64,000 bases of DNA from Lepidodermella squamata (Eukaryota > Gastrotricha): the NCBI GenBank assembly GCA_047495785.1, contig JBLDXI010000023.1, forward strand, positions 682,001 to 746,000, read 5' to 3'. This document shows, one piece after another, positions 35,256-46,244 of the stretch (the stretch's first letter is position 1; every line of letters starts with the position of its first letter). Below the pieces are notes generated by a model that saw only the letters and a program-made list of their open reading frames with translations, made no database searches and was not told the DNA's origin. The translations under genes were made by a program, and so were the position numbers.

Positions 35256-36493
35256 CACTTCACCGGACTGGTTTTTCCAAGGGCTTCATTTTTTCACATC
35301 CGTTTGTTCATTTGCTGGTAGAAGTATTTTTAGTTTCAAAATATTGAAACGTCAAGAAGAGCAAACAGTGAGCACATGCCAACATTAATAGCCTGTTAGG
35401 CAATTTCAAAGCAAACATGAGTTATCGGAAGAAGAAAATAAACAATCTGAGTCGAAGGAAAAAGTTAAAAATAGCTAGTTGTTTGCTTTACCGGTACTGC
35501 TTCATTAATGCTATAAAGCACAGGCCACAGGTGCGCTTTTTGGGCTCGTCAATTAGATATCGTGTTTCTAGGGAATACAGGCATTGATCGTTGATAATAT
35601 AATAACGCATAGCTATTAAGAGGGGTAAGTTTCCGTAATTTTCGAATAAACACCGATTGAACGCTTGTTTCGTGCTATTCGTAAAGGCCGCATCGCACTC
35701 TTTGGTTCAGGGTTCAGGCTACCAGCAACCAGCGCTTAGCCACCTTGTATTCATGCCCGCTCAAAGAGGTGAAAACCAATGAAAACCAAGGGGATATTTG
35801 TGCAGTTTCCAGAATAAAAAACTTCCCGCTAACGTTTCTCAAGTTCGAATGTGATTTTCGACGGTATTTCTCCAATTTTTCGAGTGTTGCTGAAGGTCAT
35901 TCTCGAAAGATCGAAAGAATTGAAATTGATAGATTATATTCAGATTGAAAAGCCTCATTGTTTTTGAAAGTGAAGCAACTGAAATCAAAAGTTGTAAGAG
36001 CCAAACCGGATATTACCAAAAAATGCTCAACCCTCGCCCCTCGCCCGCTTCATTTCGGACTTGTTCGCCCATGTCGTCAATGTTCGCCCATATCGTTAGC
36101 ATCGTTGACTGCCGTACTGCCAGAATTGTTGGTTTTGTCCTTTATTTTTTAAAACAAGCCAAAACCCCGTCTTATATTTGAGACCGCCCTTTATTTGAGG
36201 CCTGCCCTTTATTATGACTTCGAATTCTTCTTAACTCATCCCATGCATGTATTCAATCCGACGAGAGGTTGATGAGGATGATGATGATGACAGTATTCAA
36301 ATTTCAGTCTTTCAGTCATTTCACAATTATCAGTAAATCAGCCAAAAGTGTGATTCCTCTTATATGATTTTCACCTTTTAGAGTAGACCTGATAATAAGT
36401 TACTTATAGTACCTAATAGTAACCTGCAGAAAACAGAAAGCATATTTCAATCTTCTTGAACACGCGCCTTTCGGCCCTGAAAAAGCTCTAAGG
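35256..36493. other. intergenic, nothing recognised
   Basis: Contains a short gatgatgatgatgatga run near 36275. Open frames on the plus strand (35745–36181) lack any family or splice support. Confidence 0.45.
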
Positions 36494-37672
36494 TTATCTT
36501 TGAATCAGCCAAATCGTAAGAAATGAAATTAAATACAGAAAGAACGCGACATTAAACATGATGATATCAACAACCATATAACGAGCAATGTTTTTGTTAC
36601 CGAAAGCTTTGATATTTGCCCCGCCGATTCCTGGGAACATGGCAAGGAATCCGCACATTATCGCCTCGTATAGCACACACAAAGTTGCGATAGCAGCTTG
36701 CGATAAGCTGAAGATTCCAACAACGACCGGGCCAGGAGCTTTCGGCAAATTTTCCTGAATGTTGTCTTGAAGAACGAAAATCGCCAGCATAACAGTGCAT
36801 GCGAAAGCAGGGCGATCTGGAACCTCGGCCGGGATGAAAAATGACGCCAGAACCAACACACTGAGAATGAAACTTGGCGTGAATAGGTATGTTAAGAAAT
36901 ATTGCGGTTTCCGCTTGAATTCGAAGCTGTAACTGGCGAACGATGTACTTTGGTTATTTGCCGGGTCCACAGCGCCGCACGAGGAAGATCGCGTCATGTT
37001 GTCATGTTGCCAGCCTGAATTCATCTTCAGAAAAGGAAATTCGTGAGGGGCTATCAGTGCCTTTGTAAGTTTGGTGTAGTTCTGGGCTTGGGCGAGATAA
37101 AACTCGATCTTGCACACATGGACATCAAAAGGAAAATAGGTAACGTCCAAATCGCAGTAGGAAGTAAATTCCCCTGCGAAACCGAACGTAAGCAATCCGT
37201 TCTGAGTGATCTTAATACGAAGATACCGATAAAACCCGTCATCCATTGATGGGTTTTTGACTGAATTTTCGTGCAACAAATCCGGGAACCAGTATTTAGT
37301 CGGGTCTTCCTTTGACAGCATTGTTATGCTTGGCGGCCATGCTACACTGCCGTTTCGCGATATTTTCCGGTACAAATTTGCGATGCATTTCGATTCGTAT
37401 TTAACATGAAGTGCCCCATAAATAGTGAAGGTTTCAGCAACGTCGTCGATATCGACTAAACGCTTTGGTTTGAAGTCTAGCCAAATAAGAGTCGGTTTAT
37501 TCTCGAGCTCAGTTGGTGTGTTAACATTCGGGCCTATTCTGCAGTTGTCGAGGATCGTTTTGGTCGGGTCGAACTTCCAGATGCTGTTGTTATCTTCAGG
37601 TTCAGCAGAAGCATGGTTAATAACGATAATTGCGAAAATGGTCTGAAATACGTTTGTCATTTGTTCGTTCAT
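36494..37672 (-). CDS. intronless Cys-loop ligand-gated ion channel subunit
   Basis: A single exon of 392 residues from the ATG at 37672 (a second Met follows at residue 5). Signal peptide ending at HASAE, the FDPTKTILDNCRIGPNVNTP block, YWFPDLL, a 13-residue Cys-loop (YCDLDVTYFPFDVHVC), SGWQHD, M1, VPDRP, M2 (Leu 9'), M3, a short loop with GNKNIARYM, and M4. The frame is intact. Its upstream region has the subfamily motif at 37772–37788. It is a member of the same intronless group as 34062 and 23026. Confidence 0.9.
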   Translation of the reverse strand: MNEQMTNVFQTIFAIIVINHASAEPEDNNSIWKFDPTKTILDNCRIGPNVNTPTELENKPTLIWLDFKPKRLVDIDDVAETFTIYGALHVKYESKCIANLYRKISRNGSVAWPPSITMLSKEDPTKYWFPDLLHENSVKNPSMDDGFYRYLRIKITQNGLLTFGFAGEFTSYCDLDVTYFPFDVHVCKIEFYLAQAQNYTKLTKALIAPHEFPFLKMNSGWQHDNMTRSSSCGAVDPANNQSTSFASYSFEFKRKPQYFLTYLFTPSFILSVLVLASFFIPAEVPDRPAFACTVMLAIFVLQDNIQENLPKAPGPVVVGIFSLSQAAIATLCVLYEAIMCGFLAMFPGIGGANIKAFGNKNIARYMVVDIIMFNVAFFLYLISFLTIWLIQR

Positions 37673-37771
37673 GAAAACGCCTGAAGAACATTACCGATAA
37701 CTGAAATGGTCTTTTCAGGAGCACATCTGAGCCTTTCAATTATTCATACGAACCCTGCGAGCAGCCAGCCG

Positions 37772-37788
37772 CAATTTCCTCATCCGTT
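37772..37788 (-). promoter_or_regulatory. shared upstream motif, intronless channel subfamily
   Basis: caatttcctcatccgtt lies 100 bases before the ATG at 37672 and is identical to the copy at 15477–15493. Confidence 0.4.
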
Positions 37789-38761
37789 TCACGCTGATAT
37801 CAAGAGGAATTTCATTCGATCGGTTGCAATATAATTAAACTAGGCTTTATTATATCACATTTTGCATCTGATATAATATATCTTTGGTATAATATATTGC
37901 AGTGTGCCATGAACATCGCGCTTCTATCGGCTGTAGAATCGTTTGCGGCGTTTCGACGTTTCAAAATCGATCTATCGATCCATTTAAAAACAAACTTGGG
38001 AGAGGGTTTCTCCGGAGAGCGAACCTTATAATTCGGAACACTCAAACCGACCTTTACCAACTTTCAGAAAATCACTCGGCAATATTGCAGTTATTTTTGG
38101 AAATAATGCTGCTATAAATAGCGTTGTACCAGAACGAAGATTTGCATGTCAGCGAAATGAGCAAAGCTTTTCGAAAAATATGGCTATTCGATGGGCTCAA
38201 TAATGGGCTCACAAATGGGCTAAATATCAAAGAAAACTTTTAATTGCGATGTTCGATAGGAAGCGAGTCCTCCTCCCATCTTCCCACTTGGTCGCCTCAC
38301 AACCGCGTAAGCGTACACGGGGTGTGTGTCCCATGGTCACTTAAAGGTTAAAGCCGTGCCTTCTGTCTCTGGCCATGCCGAGCTTGGGGAGAGTCGCGCA
38401 CTGACTCAGATGTAAAACCCACCTCGAGCATCCTACTTCATCCGCTTCTGATGTAAAACATCATGATTAATGCTATTTAGCGGTGCCTGTTTAATAGCTT
38501 ATTTTTATCCCAGGGACGGGTAACGGTGATTTTCCACCTTCGTCTTTTCATCATCGTCTTGAAAGCTAGGCTATTATCCAAGCTTGCAGCGAAAAAATCA
38601 TTCCGCTTTGGCGAATCGAGCCTTAATTTCTCCGTCCATCTAACGTGGAAATGGGAAAATTGATATTGTGTTCGTTAAAGCCACAATTTTCTTGATTTTT
38701 TCAGACATTTCTGTTTAGTGCAGAGTAAACAATTGTAAGCAAATTTACAAACAAACTGCGG
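37789..38761. other. divergent spacer between opposite-strand channel genes
   Basis: Lies between the minus-strand gene ending upstream at 37672 and the plus-strand gene starting at 38762, so it should hold promoters in both directions. An AT-rich run (atataatatatc) lies near 37875. I support no gene. Confidence 0.4.
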
Positions 38762-39958
38762 ATGACTAGCCGTTATAATTCAAATAAGCTTTATATCTCG
38801 AAAATGTTTCATTTGAAGGCATTACGAGTGTTCTATTTCTATTGTTTAATTCCGTGCTGCCATGCGGATGGCGACACCCAATCTGCTGTTCAGAGGCTCA
38901 TGGAAATCTGTCACATCGAAACGACTGCGAATTCACCTTATGAGTTGCAAAAACTTCCAACCAATGTATCTGTCGAGGCTGTGATCGATCGATTCCTCGG
39001 CATTGACAACGTCGCACAGACCCTTACCTTCGCCGGGATCATTCATGTAACATGGCGTGTCGACTGCGTGGCCGACTACGTCAGAAACGAAACCAATCAA
39101 TGGCCGGCTGTTTATCTCGACGGAATGCTGGACCAGCCTCACGATGACTTTTGGTTCCCTGCACTCCTCCTGCGCAACTCTTACGGCCAGAGGGTCCTAG
39201 ATTCCGATGGTGATTTCGTGAGAACGCTGAATTTTATACCTAAAACAGGAGCCTTCCTCGCAAACTATTTCGGCGATATCGGCACGTTTTGCGACTTGGA
39301 CTTGTTTCGATTTCCTTTTGATACGCAGAATTGTTCGATCGTCATTTCTAGTCGTTTGCCAGTCCGCCATGTAAACCTTATTTCTTCATCTGTCGGCTTC
39401 AAAGCTATTCCAGGGAATTCGATTATTCCAGCGAATTCGAATTGGTTTATTACAGGCAATTTAACTGAATTTCGATCTGTTACAATGCCCCCTTTCGGCG
39501 AATTTCGAGAGGTGAGATTTCGCGTGTTCCTCAAGCGAAATCCGCATTACATTGTAATGATTCTATTCGTGCCGAGTTTCCTCTTAAATTTCCTGATATT
39601 CGCCGCTTTCCTCATCCCAGCCACCGAGCCAGACCGCCCGGCGTTCGCCTGTGCTGTCATGCTGTCCATCATGGTTCTGCAGGGTGATTTCAACGACTTG
39701 ATCCCCCCAACGCCTCGCCAAGTCATCGCCGTGTTCTACCTTACTGGGGTCGTTGTTTTTGCCGTATCTGTCGCGATATATTCCGCGTTCATGTGTGGCT
39801 ATACGACTCTGTGGCCGGATAAAGCTGAGGCAAATCAGAAAATTTATGGTGCCGAAATGAGACATTTTATTTTTATAGACCTTGTCTCGTTCGCGTGCCA
39901 CGCATTTACTTTGTCGATATTTTACTGTGTTATTTTCATTATGCTACTGAGTGAATGA
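38762..39958 (+). CDS. intronless Cys-loop channel subunit, plus-strand subfamily
   Basis: A single exon of 398 residues from the ATG at 38762. The ATG at 38804 (MFHLKALRVFYFYCLIPCCH) gives a cleaner signal peptide. The extracellular domain has FWFPALLLRNSYGQ, a 13-residue Cys-loop (FCDLDLFRFPFDTQNC) and ANSNW before loop C. M1 (IVMILFVPSFLLNFLIFAAF) is followed by EPDRP, M2 (Leu 9', Gln-Gly-Asp at 15'–17'), M3, a short loop and M4. It is about as distant from the minus-strand intronless group as a separate subfamily. Its M1–M2 DNA is almost identical to that of the next gene although the rest has diverged. No vicinal cysteines. Ligand unknown. Confidence 0.9.
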   Translation: MTSRYNSNKLYISKMFHLKALRVFYFYCLIPCCHADGDTQSAVQRLMEICHIETTANSPYELQKLPTNVSVEAVIDRFLGIDNVAQTLTFAGIIHVTWRVDCVADYVRNETNQWPAVYLDGMLDQPHDDFWFPALLLRNSYGQRVLDSDGDFVRTLNFIPKTGAFLANYFGDIGTFCDLDLFRFPFDTQNCSIVISSRLPVRHVNLISSSVGFKAIPGNSIIPANSNWFITGNLTEFRSVTMPPFGEFREVRFRVFLKRNPHYIVMILFVPSFLLNFLIFAAFLIPATEPDRPAFACAVMLSIMVLQGDFNDLIPPTPRQVIAVFYLTGVVVFAVSVAIYSAFMCGYTTLWPDKAEANQKIYGAEMRHFIFIDLVSFACHAFTLSIFYCVIFIMLLSE

Positions 39959-40530
39959 GAGCAATCTTAATCAGCTGTACGGAATTATCTACTTCAGAAT
40001 GGATTTTTGAATTGTTTATCAAAATAAATGTAGTATGAGAATTCGGAGTGAGCGAAAGAGATATTAATGCCAACATTAAGACAAAATCGCATAGTATTTA
40101 CTTATTAAAAGTTTCTTTGGTATTGTAATACGGATGATACATTATTCATTTTGATTTTCATGCCAATCATTCGAGCCGCCTATTTGGGATGTCTCTGAAG
40201 ATCATTCCGTTTTACAGCCTGTCCCATAAGAAGTGGTTAGAGGTTTTGCTTTCTAAATCGCCAATTCTTGGAATCATAATGACGTCGAAATCAACCGTTG
40301 GATAGAGGACTGATTTTGTTTGAGCCATTGCTTTGCTGTGTGCGTAAATCGATTTTGTTCGCACGCGGGCAGCTTGTTGTCTTAGAAAAAATACTTCTCG
40401 CAGGCGGATGCGATATTTCTGGTAGAGCGCAAATAAATCCGGCTCCTCATACCGGCTACTCAACGCAAACATATACCAACTCGGAACATTCTGACAGGCA
40501 GTCGCGAATTGCTGTATTCTTAGTTGAGTC
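39959..40530. other. spacer between the two plus-strand channel genes
   Basis: No supported gene. A 125-codon minus-strand frame (40589–40212) overlaps the next gene's start and has no recognisable domain. Confidence 0.4.
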
Positions 40531-41703
40531 ATGTTTGTAATCGAAGCCATTGGAATTATGAATCTGGGGACATTCTTTATTCTCAGCACGTGTTTCTCAG
40601 GCTTGATTTGCGATTCAAGCAGCGCCTTTCACCCGGCTGTTAAACGCCTAATGGAACATTGCCACATAGCCGCCACAGCGAATTCACCGAACGAGTTTCA
40701 GAACGTTGCCACCAACGTCACGATTACTGCAATTGCTGACCGCTTTCTCGGAATCGATAACGTCGCAGAGACCTTAACTATCACAGGTTACATCCAGGCT
40801 ACCTGGCGAATCAACTGCGTGGCTGATTACGTTAACAACAAGACGAATCAATGGCCTGAGGAATTTTTCAACGAAATGTTAGACCAACCTCATGATGGCG
40901 TTTGGTTCCCTGCACTCCTCCTGCGTAACTCGTACGGCCAGAGGGTGCTGGATTCTACTGGAGAATTCATCAAAACCTTGAACATTCTGCCTAAATCTGG
41001 AATTTTCCTGTCAAATTATTTTGGAAATATCGGCACATATTGCGACTTGGACTTGTTCCGATTTCCATTCGATACGCAGATTTGTTCGATAGTCATTTCC
41101 AGCCGTTTGCCAGCCAATCACGTCAACATTTTGTCAAGTGGTGGCTTTCAAATTGTCATCGGGAGTCCGTTGATACCTGCCAATTCTAACTGGAATATAA
41201 CAGGCAACGTTACTGAACTTCGATCTGTTACGATGCCCCCTTTCGGTGAATTTCGAGAGGTGAGATTCCGCGTGTTCCTCAAGCGAAATCCGCATTACAT
41301 TGTGATGATTCTTTTCGTGCCGAGTTTCCTCTTAAATTTCCTGATATTCGCCGCTTTCCTCATCCCAGCCACCGAGCCAGACCGCCCGGCATTCGCCTGT
41401 TCTGTCATGTTGTCCATCATGGTGTTACGAGGACAATTCACGGGATTAGTTCCGGCTACGCCGAGGTCGATGATAGCTGAGTACTATTTCACTGGAGTTG
41501 TTGTTTTCGCCGTGTCTGTCGCGATATATTCTGCCTTCATGTGTGGCTATACGCTTCTCTGGCCTGATAAAGCGTCGATCCCACGCAGATTAGTTGGAAA
41601 AGAAATGAGATACTTTCTGCTTATTGACTTGATCTCGTTCATTTGCCATGCTGTGATACTATCCCTTTTCCACGCAACCATTTTCATCGCTTTTCTTGAT
41701 TGA
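40531..41703 (+). CDS. intronless Cys-loop channel subunit, plus-strand subfamily
   Basis: A single exon of 390 residues from the ATG at 40531. The ATG at 40558 (MNLGTFFILSTCFSGLICDS) gives a better signal peptide. VWFPALLLRNSYGQ, a 13-residue Cys-loop (YCDLDLFRFPFDTQIC), ANSNW, M1, EPDRP, M2 (Leu 9'; Arg-Gly-Gln at 15'–17' instead of the sister's Gln-Gly-Asp), M3, a short loop and M4 follow in order. It is a tandem duplicate of 38762–39958 in the same direction. The pore-mouth charge change between the sisters could alter conductance; that is inference. Confidence 0.9.
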   Translation: MFVIEAIGIMNLGTFFILSTCFSGLICDSSSAFHPAVKRLMEHCHIAATANSPNEFQNVATNVTITAIADRFLGIDNVAETLTITGYIQATWRINCVADYVNNKTNQWPEEFFNEMLDQPHDGVWFPALLLRNSYGQRVLDSTGEFIKTLNILPKSGIFLSNYFGNIGTYCDLDLFRFPFDTQICSIVISSRLPANHVNILSSGGFQIVIGSPLIPANSNWNITGNVTELRSVTMPPFGEFREVRFRVFLKRNPHYIVMILFVPSFLLNFLIFAAFLIPATEPDRPAFACSVMLSIMVLRGQFTGLVPATPRSMIAEYYFTGVVVFAVSVAIYSAFMCGYTLLWPDKASIPRRLVGKEMRYFLLIDLISFICHAVILSLFHATIFIAFLD

Positions 41704-42189
41704 GGTCGTTTCTCAGAAAAGCCTAAGTTCTACATTCATGTTGCGATTAAATTTCTGTATCCCATTTTAACATAAAAAAATGAACAATCGAGATGCCAGC
41801 TGACAGATCATTACCGACGAATTCTGACCACGCTTTTCACGGCCCGCTGAATATTAAAATGTGAATCAAGTTCAAAATGAACTGTATTATCTAGTATAAT
41901 TAACTGTATAATTAACTGTAGAAAAGTGGTAAACACGCTTTCGTCGTTTTGTTGTACCGAGGTCTTGAAAGAAGGTTATATTACGTTGATATTGAAGTAT
42001 TATCGGTTAGCTTTAGTTCTGTGTGATCGGAAGAAGATATCGGCAATGAAACCAGGAACACAGAAAACATTTTCGAATAGAATTGACTGTGATAATAAAC
42101 TGATCTAGATAGTTATATTAGGGTTGTATTATAATATAATAAAGGCGCCATAACACCCAAACGTTTGCATTCGTTAAACAGCTCCGAGG
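41704..42189. other. convergent intergenic spacer
   Basis: Lies between the 3' ends of a plus-strand and a minus-strand channel gene. Short repeats of attaactgta appear near 41900. Otherwise nothing is recognised. Confidence 0.4.
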
Positions 42190-43345
42190 TCACTTCAAAA
42201 TTAGATATGCTGTGACATTTGACACTAAATACATAGTGACTGCGAGTTGAAACATGAAGATATCAACGATTATATAGTTAGCCACTTTTTTGCCAAAAAT
42301 GTTCAAATTTTTCCTGGCGAATCCCGGAAAGTTGTTGAGAATTCCGCACATGATTGCTTCGTAAAGAACACACACAGTTGCGATGGCAACTTGTGACAAG
42401 CTGAGAATTCCAGCAACAACCGGGGTGGGTGTTTTCGGCAAATTAGCCTGGACGTTGTCTTGAAGAACGAATATCGCAAGCATGACAGTGCAGGCGAACG
42501 CAGGACGATCTGGGGCATCAGCTGGGATGAAGAATGACGCCAGAACCAGCAAGCTGAGAACTATGCTCGGGGCAAATAGGTATGTCAGAAAATATTGAGG
42601 TTTCCGCCTAAATCCGAAGCTATAACTGGCGGCAGTGAAATCTGTTTCACCTATGGCTGTGTCTTGCCAATACGAGCGTTTCGAGATATCGTGATTCCAG
42701 CCAGAATTAATTTTGAGAAGCATATTATCCTCTTCATTACGATATTTAGCCCTGCTGATTCTGGCGAAATGTTTCCTTTTTGCGAGAAAAAAGTCTATCT
42801 TGCATTCTTGCACGTCGAAAGGAAAATAGGTCACAGCCATGTCGCAATAGGAGGTAAACTTCCCCGTCAAACTAAATGAAACTATGCCATCACGGATATA
42901 GACAGTAAGAGATCGGTGGAAGCCTTCCATCATCGCTAGACTGCCGATTGCATTCTCGTGTAGCAAAGGCGGAAACCAGTATTTACTCGGGTCCTCTTGC
43001 GTTAACTGAGTAGCCCTTGCTGGCCATGCTATGCTACCGTTCAGTGATACATTCCGGTATAAATCGGCGATGCATTTCGATTCATATTCAACGTCAAGTG
43101 TCCCGAAAACTGTAAATGTTTCAGCGATGTCGTCAATGTCGACTAGGCGCTTTGGGTCTAGTCGAAGTTTAATTTTAGTGCTTACGTCTTCTAGTTCAGT
43201 GGGCGAGTTGACAGTCGGTCCTAATCTGCAGTAGCTCAAAATTGTTGCAGTCGGATCGAAGTCTCTGGTGTTGATGTCATGTGCGGGTTTTCCCAATGCA
43301 GGGCTAACGATAAAAGCTGGAAACAGCTAGAAATACCTTCGCCAT
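42190..43345 (-). pseudogene. intronless Cys-loop channel subunit with frameshifted signal peptide
   Basis: From about 43320 to 42190 the frame is open and encodes the FDPTATILSYCRLGPTVNSP block, YWFPPLL, a 13-residue Cys-loop (YCDMAVTYFPFDVQEC), SGWNHD, M1, APDRP, M2, M3 and M4. It contains no ATG before the conserved domain. The ATG matching the sister's start (43345) reads MAKVFLAVSSFYR then TAG; its frame is one base off from the body. A one-base change inside the leader explains this. No intron large enough could fix it. Either the gene has very recently died, or there is a sequence error, or an unseen upstream exon supplies the leader. The body is otherwise uncorrupted. Confidence 0.7.
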
Positions 43346-43741
43346 TTCAATGAAGTAATGTGAAAATTATTGACAATAACACTGGAACACTCCAATATCC
43401 TCGTCTATATGACGTTCATTTTCATGCGAGTGGTTTCACAATAATGCAGCGGCATTGAAGAACAAATATTGCGTCAAAACACACCATTCGTTTTATCATC
43501 CATGCCACAGCACCTCACGAATCGGGGGAGCAAAATAAAAAGCATTGATGTTCAATACATCGAGACCATCGTGGATGATTCGTTCAATATCGTTCGCCGT
43601 GCATAATTCTCATTTAGTTCGGGCCAAATTATTGCGATCGTCGCCATTCAAACTCCCTACCTCGATGTAGTAGTAGTTTATTGTTAAAACAATGATCCGA
43701 CTGATACTAAGTAACAGTTTGCCTATAGCCTATAGACACGG

Positions 43742-44143
43742 CATAGAGAAAAAATGACCAGAGAAAGCACTCAAGCTAAATCCTCATTTTAATTCAAAGT
43801 TGACTTTCTCAAAACGGATATCTCCGTTTTCTACCAAATTTTGCATGCCTATATAACACGAGCTGCTCTTTCACGTGGTATAAGATTTGAGGTGAGCAAC
43901 CCAACCGTTGTTACGATACAAAAACCTCGTTTTCACTATGGTTTTACTTATTTTGATGATATCAAGAGTGAGCAGCAATTGCCAACCTCAAATCTTGTAC
44001 CACGTGAAAGAGCAGCTCGTGTTCTATAGGCATGCAAATAATTTGGTAGAAAACGGAGATATCCGTTTTGAGAAGACAATTGTATAATAATGGAGATCAA
44101 TATTTTAGCTTGAGTGCTTACTCTGGTCATTATTTTCTCTATG
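43742..44143. mobile_element. hAT-like foldback MITE, copy 2
   Basis: A 402-base near-palindrome with arms of about 170 bases (catagagaaaaaatgacc at the left end, its inverse at the right). It is flanked by a perfect 8-base duplication, agacacgg (43734–43741 and 44144–44151). An 8-base duplication and CA…TG ends fit the hAT superfamily. It encodes no transposase. Confidence 0.85.
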
Positions 44144-45089
44144 AGACACGGGTATTTACATTTAACTAATTATTTCTGTACAAATGATTATTTATGATTT
44201 TGCATGAGTCTTTTATCGTTGAAATGATGATGTCGCACATGAGTGACAAAATAACAATTTGTTAGAATGTAAAATTGCGGCGATACATCATTCAGGCCCC
44301 AGCACCCAGCACAGTCATTTTAAGCTCCGCTGTCACATCAGATTTTCGAGGTACAACAACTACTTCAAGTAAACGCATATATTTTGCTGTTGGTGCCTGG
44401 AAACAAGGTGTAATTTGCTAGCGACCAATGCGGTGTTGAGCCAAGATTTTCCGGAGGAGAGCCTTACACATGCGCTACCAACTATTTTGGTTTGGTTTGG
44501 TGTTCTAGTGATTCGCTTCGATGTATTCGAAAACCGATTTTCTCTAACCCCTAATCAGCTCTATTTGACGGACATAACACTCAACAAGTATCGAGAATAA
44601 CAAATTGGAAATACTCCTTTAACTCGCAAGAAGTGTAAACGAAAGGTTTTAGCCAGTACCCACTGTCCGCCCCATCGGTATCAAAGAGCCAGGGTACTTG
44701 CAGTTCAAACAATTAATTTTTAATGAATTTTCAACATATTACAATGGTGTCCTTCCTACGATGCATAATCTCAGCAGCTCGCGTAGCTACGGCATTTTTC
44801 CAATGGGACGGTCCGGAAAAGTCTTGGCTTAAAATCTCAGTAGCAGTATCAGGTTACAACCCAGGATGTTTCCCTGGCTATTACCCTGAAACCTCAAACA
44901 AACTGCGATGGGGGCAAGGATGGTCATCGCAAACATTTCTGGCATCGCCACAGTTTGACAATGGATATCCCGGAGGCTGAAAAAGCTTGGAATAGCTTTG
45001 AACGTCGACTATACTTTTATTTATTGAATTGACAATTCCGCAAAGAATCGCCATGATCTGTGAATTGCTTTCAATCAAATGCCACAAGT
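44144..45089. other. intergenic, nothing firmly recognised
   Basis: An 85-codon plus-strand frame (44723–44980) has a weak hydrophobic start and a Gly/Trp-rich tail. I could not support it as a gene. Confidence 0.35.
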
Positions 45090-46244
45090 TCATTTCAGCA
45101 TAAAGCAAACTGTACAATTTGAAATCAAGTAAAGTAGGAATGCTAATTGAAACATAATCATATCAATAATCACATACTGAGGCATTATTTTACCGAAAAT
45201 TCCAAAATGTCTCTCGGAGAATCCCGGAAACATGTTGAGCATTCCACACATGATAGATTCGTAAAGAACACAAACAGATGCTATGACAGCTTGTGACAAG
45301 CTGAAAATGCCAGCAATAACTGGTCTCGGAGTTTTCGGCAAATTTGCCTGGACGTTGTCTTGAAGTACGAAAATCGCAAGCATGACAGTGCAGGCGAAAG
45401 CAGGACGATCGGGAGCAGAGGCCGGGATGAAAAATGACGAAAGAATCAATAAGCTTAGAATTTGGTTCGGTACAAACAGGTATGTAAGAAAATAATGCGG
45501 TTGCCGACTAAACACGAAGCTATAAGTGGCCCTAGTAAAGGCGGTATCACCTTTGGCTCGGCCAAACGAAGAGGCTCGTTTTGAAATATCGTGCAGCCAG
45601 CCCAAATTTGTCTTGAACAGCATATCCCCATTATTGCGATATTTTGCCCCTTTGATTTCGGCGAAACGTCTGCTTTTTGTGAGAAAGAAGTCGATCTTGC
45701 ATTCTTGTACATCGAAAGGAAAATTGGTAACGTGCATATCGCAATACGACGTAAATTTTCCCGTCAAACTAAACGTAACTATGCCCCTACTCACCCAAAT
45801 ACGAAGGGATCGGTAGAAACCATCGACCATCGCCGGACTACCGATTGCATTCTCGTGCAGCAAAGCTGGGAACCAGTATTTACTCGGGTCCTCTTGCGAC
45901 AAGTCAGTTATGCTTGCTGGCCATGCCACGCTACTTTTTAGTGATATATTCCGGTATAAATCAAAGATGCATTTCAATCTATAATAAACTTGAAGTGTCC
46001 CGTACACAGTGAACGTTCCATCAATGTCGTCAATGTCGACTAGGCGCTTCGGGTCAAGTTGGAGCGAAATATTAGCGCTTACATCTTCTAGTTCAGTGGG
46101 CGAGTTGACAGTCGGACCTATTCTGCAATTGCTCAGAATTGTTGCAGTCGGATCAAAGTCACTGATGTTGCTGTTATGCACTGATTCAACCAATGATGGC
46201 TTAACGAAAACAGCTAAAAAGCCTACGAGCAATACCTTCACCAT
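45090..46244 (-). CDS. intronless Cys-loop ligand-gated ion channel subunit
   Basis: A single exon of 384 residues from the ATG at 46244 (MVKVLLVGFLAVFVKPSLVE signal peptide). The FDPTATILSNCRIGPTVNSP block, YWFPALL, a 13-residue Cys-loop (YCDMHVTNFPFDVQEC), LGWLHD, M1 (YFLTYLFVPNQILSLLILSS), APDRP, M2 (Leu 9', Gln-Asp-Asn at 15'–17'), M3, a short loop and M4 are all present. It is closest to 42190–43345, whose leader is broken, and to 46757–47911. All three run in the same direction. Predicted plasma-membrane channel subunit. Confidence 0.9.
   Translation of the reverse strand: MVKVLLVGFLAVFVKPSLVESVHNSNISDFDPTATILSNCRIGPTVNSPTELEDVSANISLQLDPKRLVDIDDIDGTFTVYGTLQVYYRLKCIFDLYRNISLKSSVAWPASITDLSQEDPSKYWFPALLHENAIGSPAMVDGFYRSLRIWVSRGIVTFSLTGKFTSYCDMHVTNFPFDVQECKIDFFLTKSRRFAEIKGAKYRNNGDMLFKTNLGWLHDISKRASSFGRAKGDTAFTRATYSFVFSRQPHYFLTYLFVPNQILSLLILSSFFIPASAPDRPAFACTVMLAIFVLQDNVQANLPKTPRPVIAGIFSLSQAVIASVCVLYESIMCGMLNMFPGFSERHFGIFGKIMPQYVIIDMIMFQLAFLLYLISNCTVCFMLK

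Noticed and set aside
43304-43345. A mini-intron restoring the leader of the 42.2 kb channel
   Set aside because: The only gt…ag spans there are 10–20 bases, too short to be spliced.
44723-44980. 85-codon plus-strand frame with a Gly/Trp-rich end
   Set aside because: No convincing signal peptide, splice partner or paralogue in the window.
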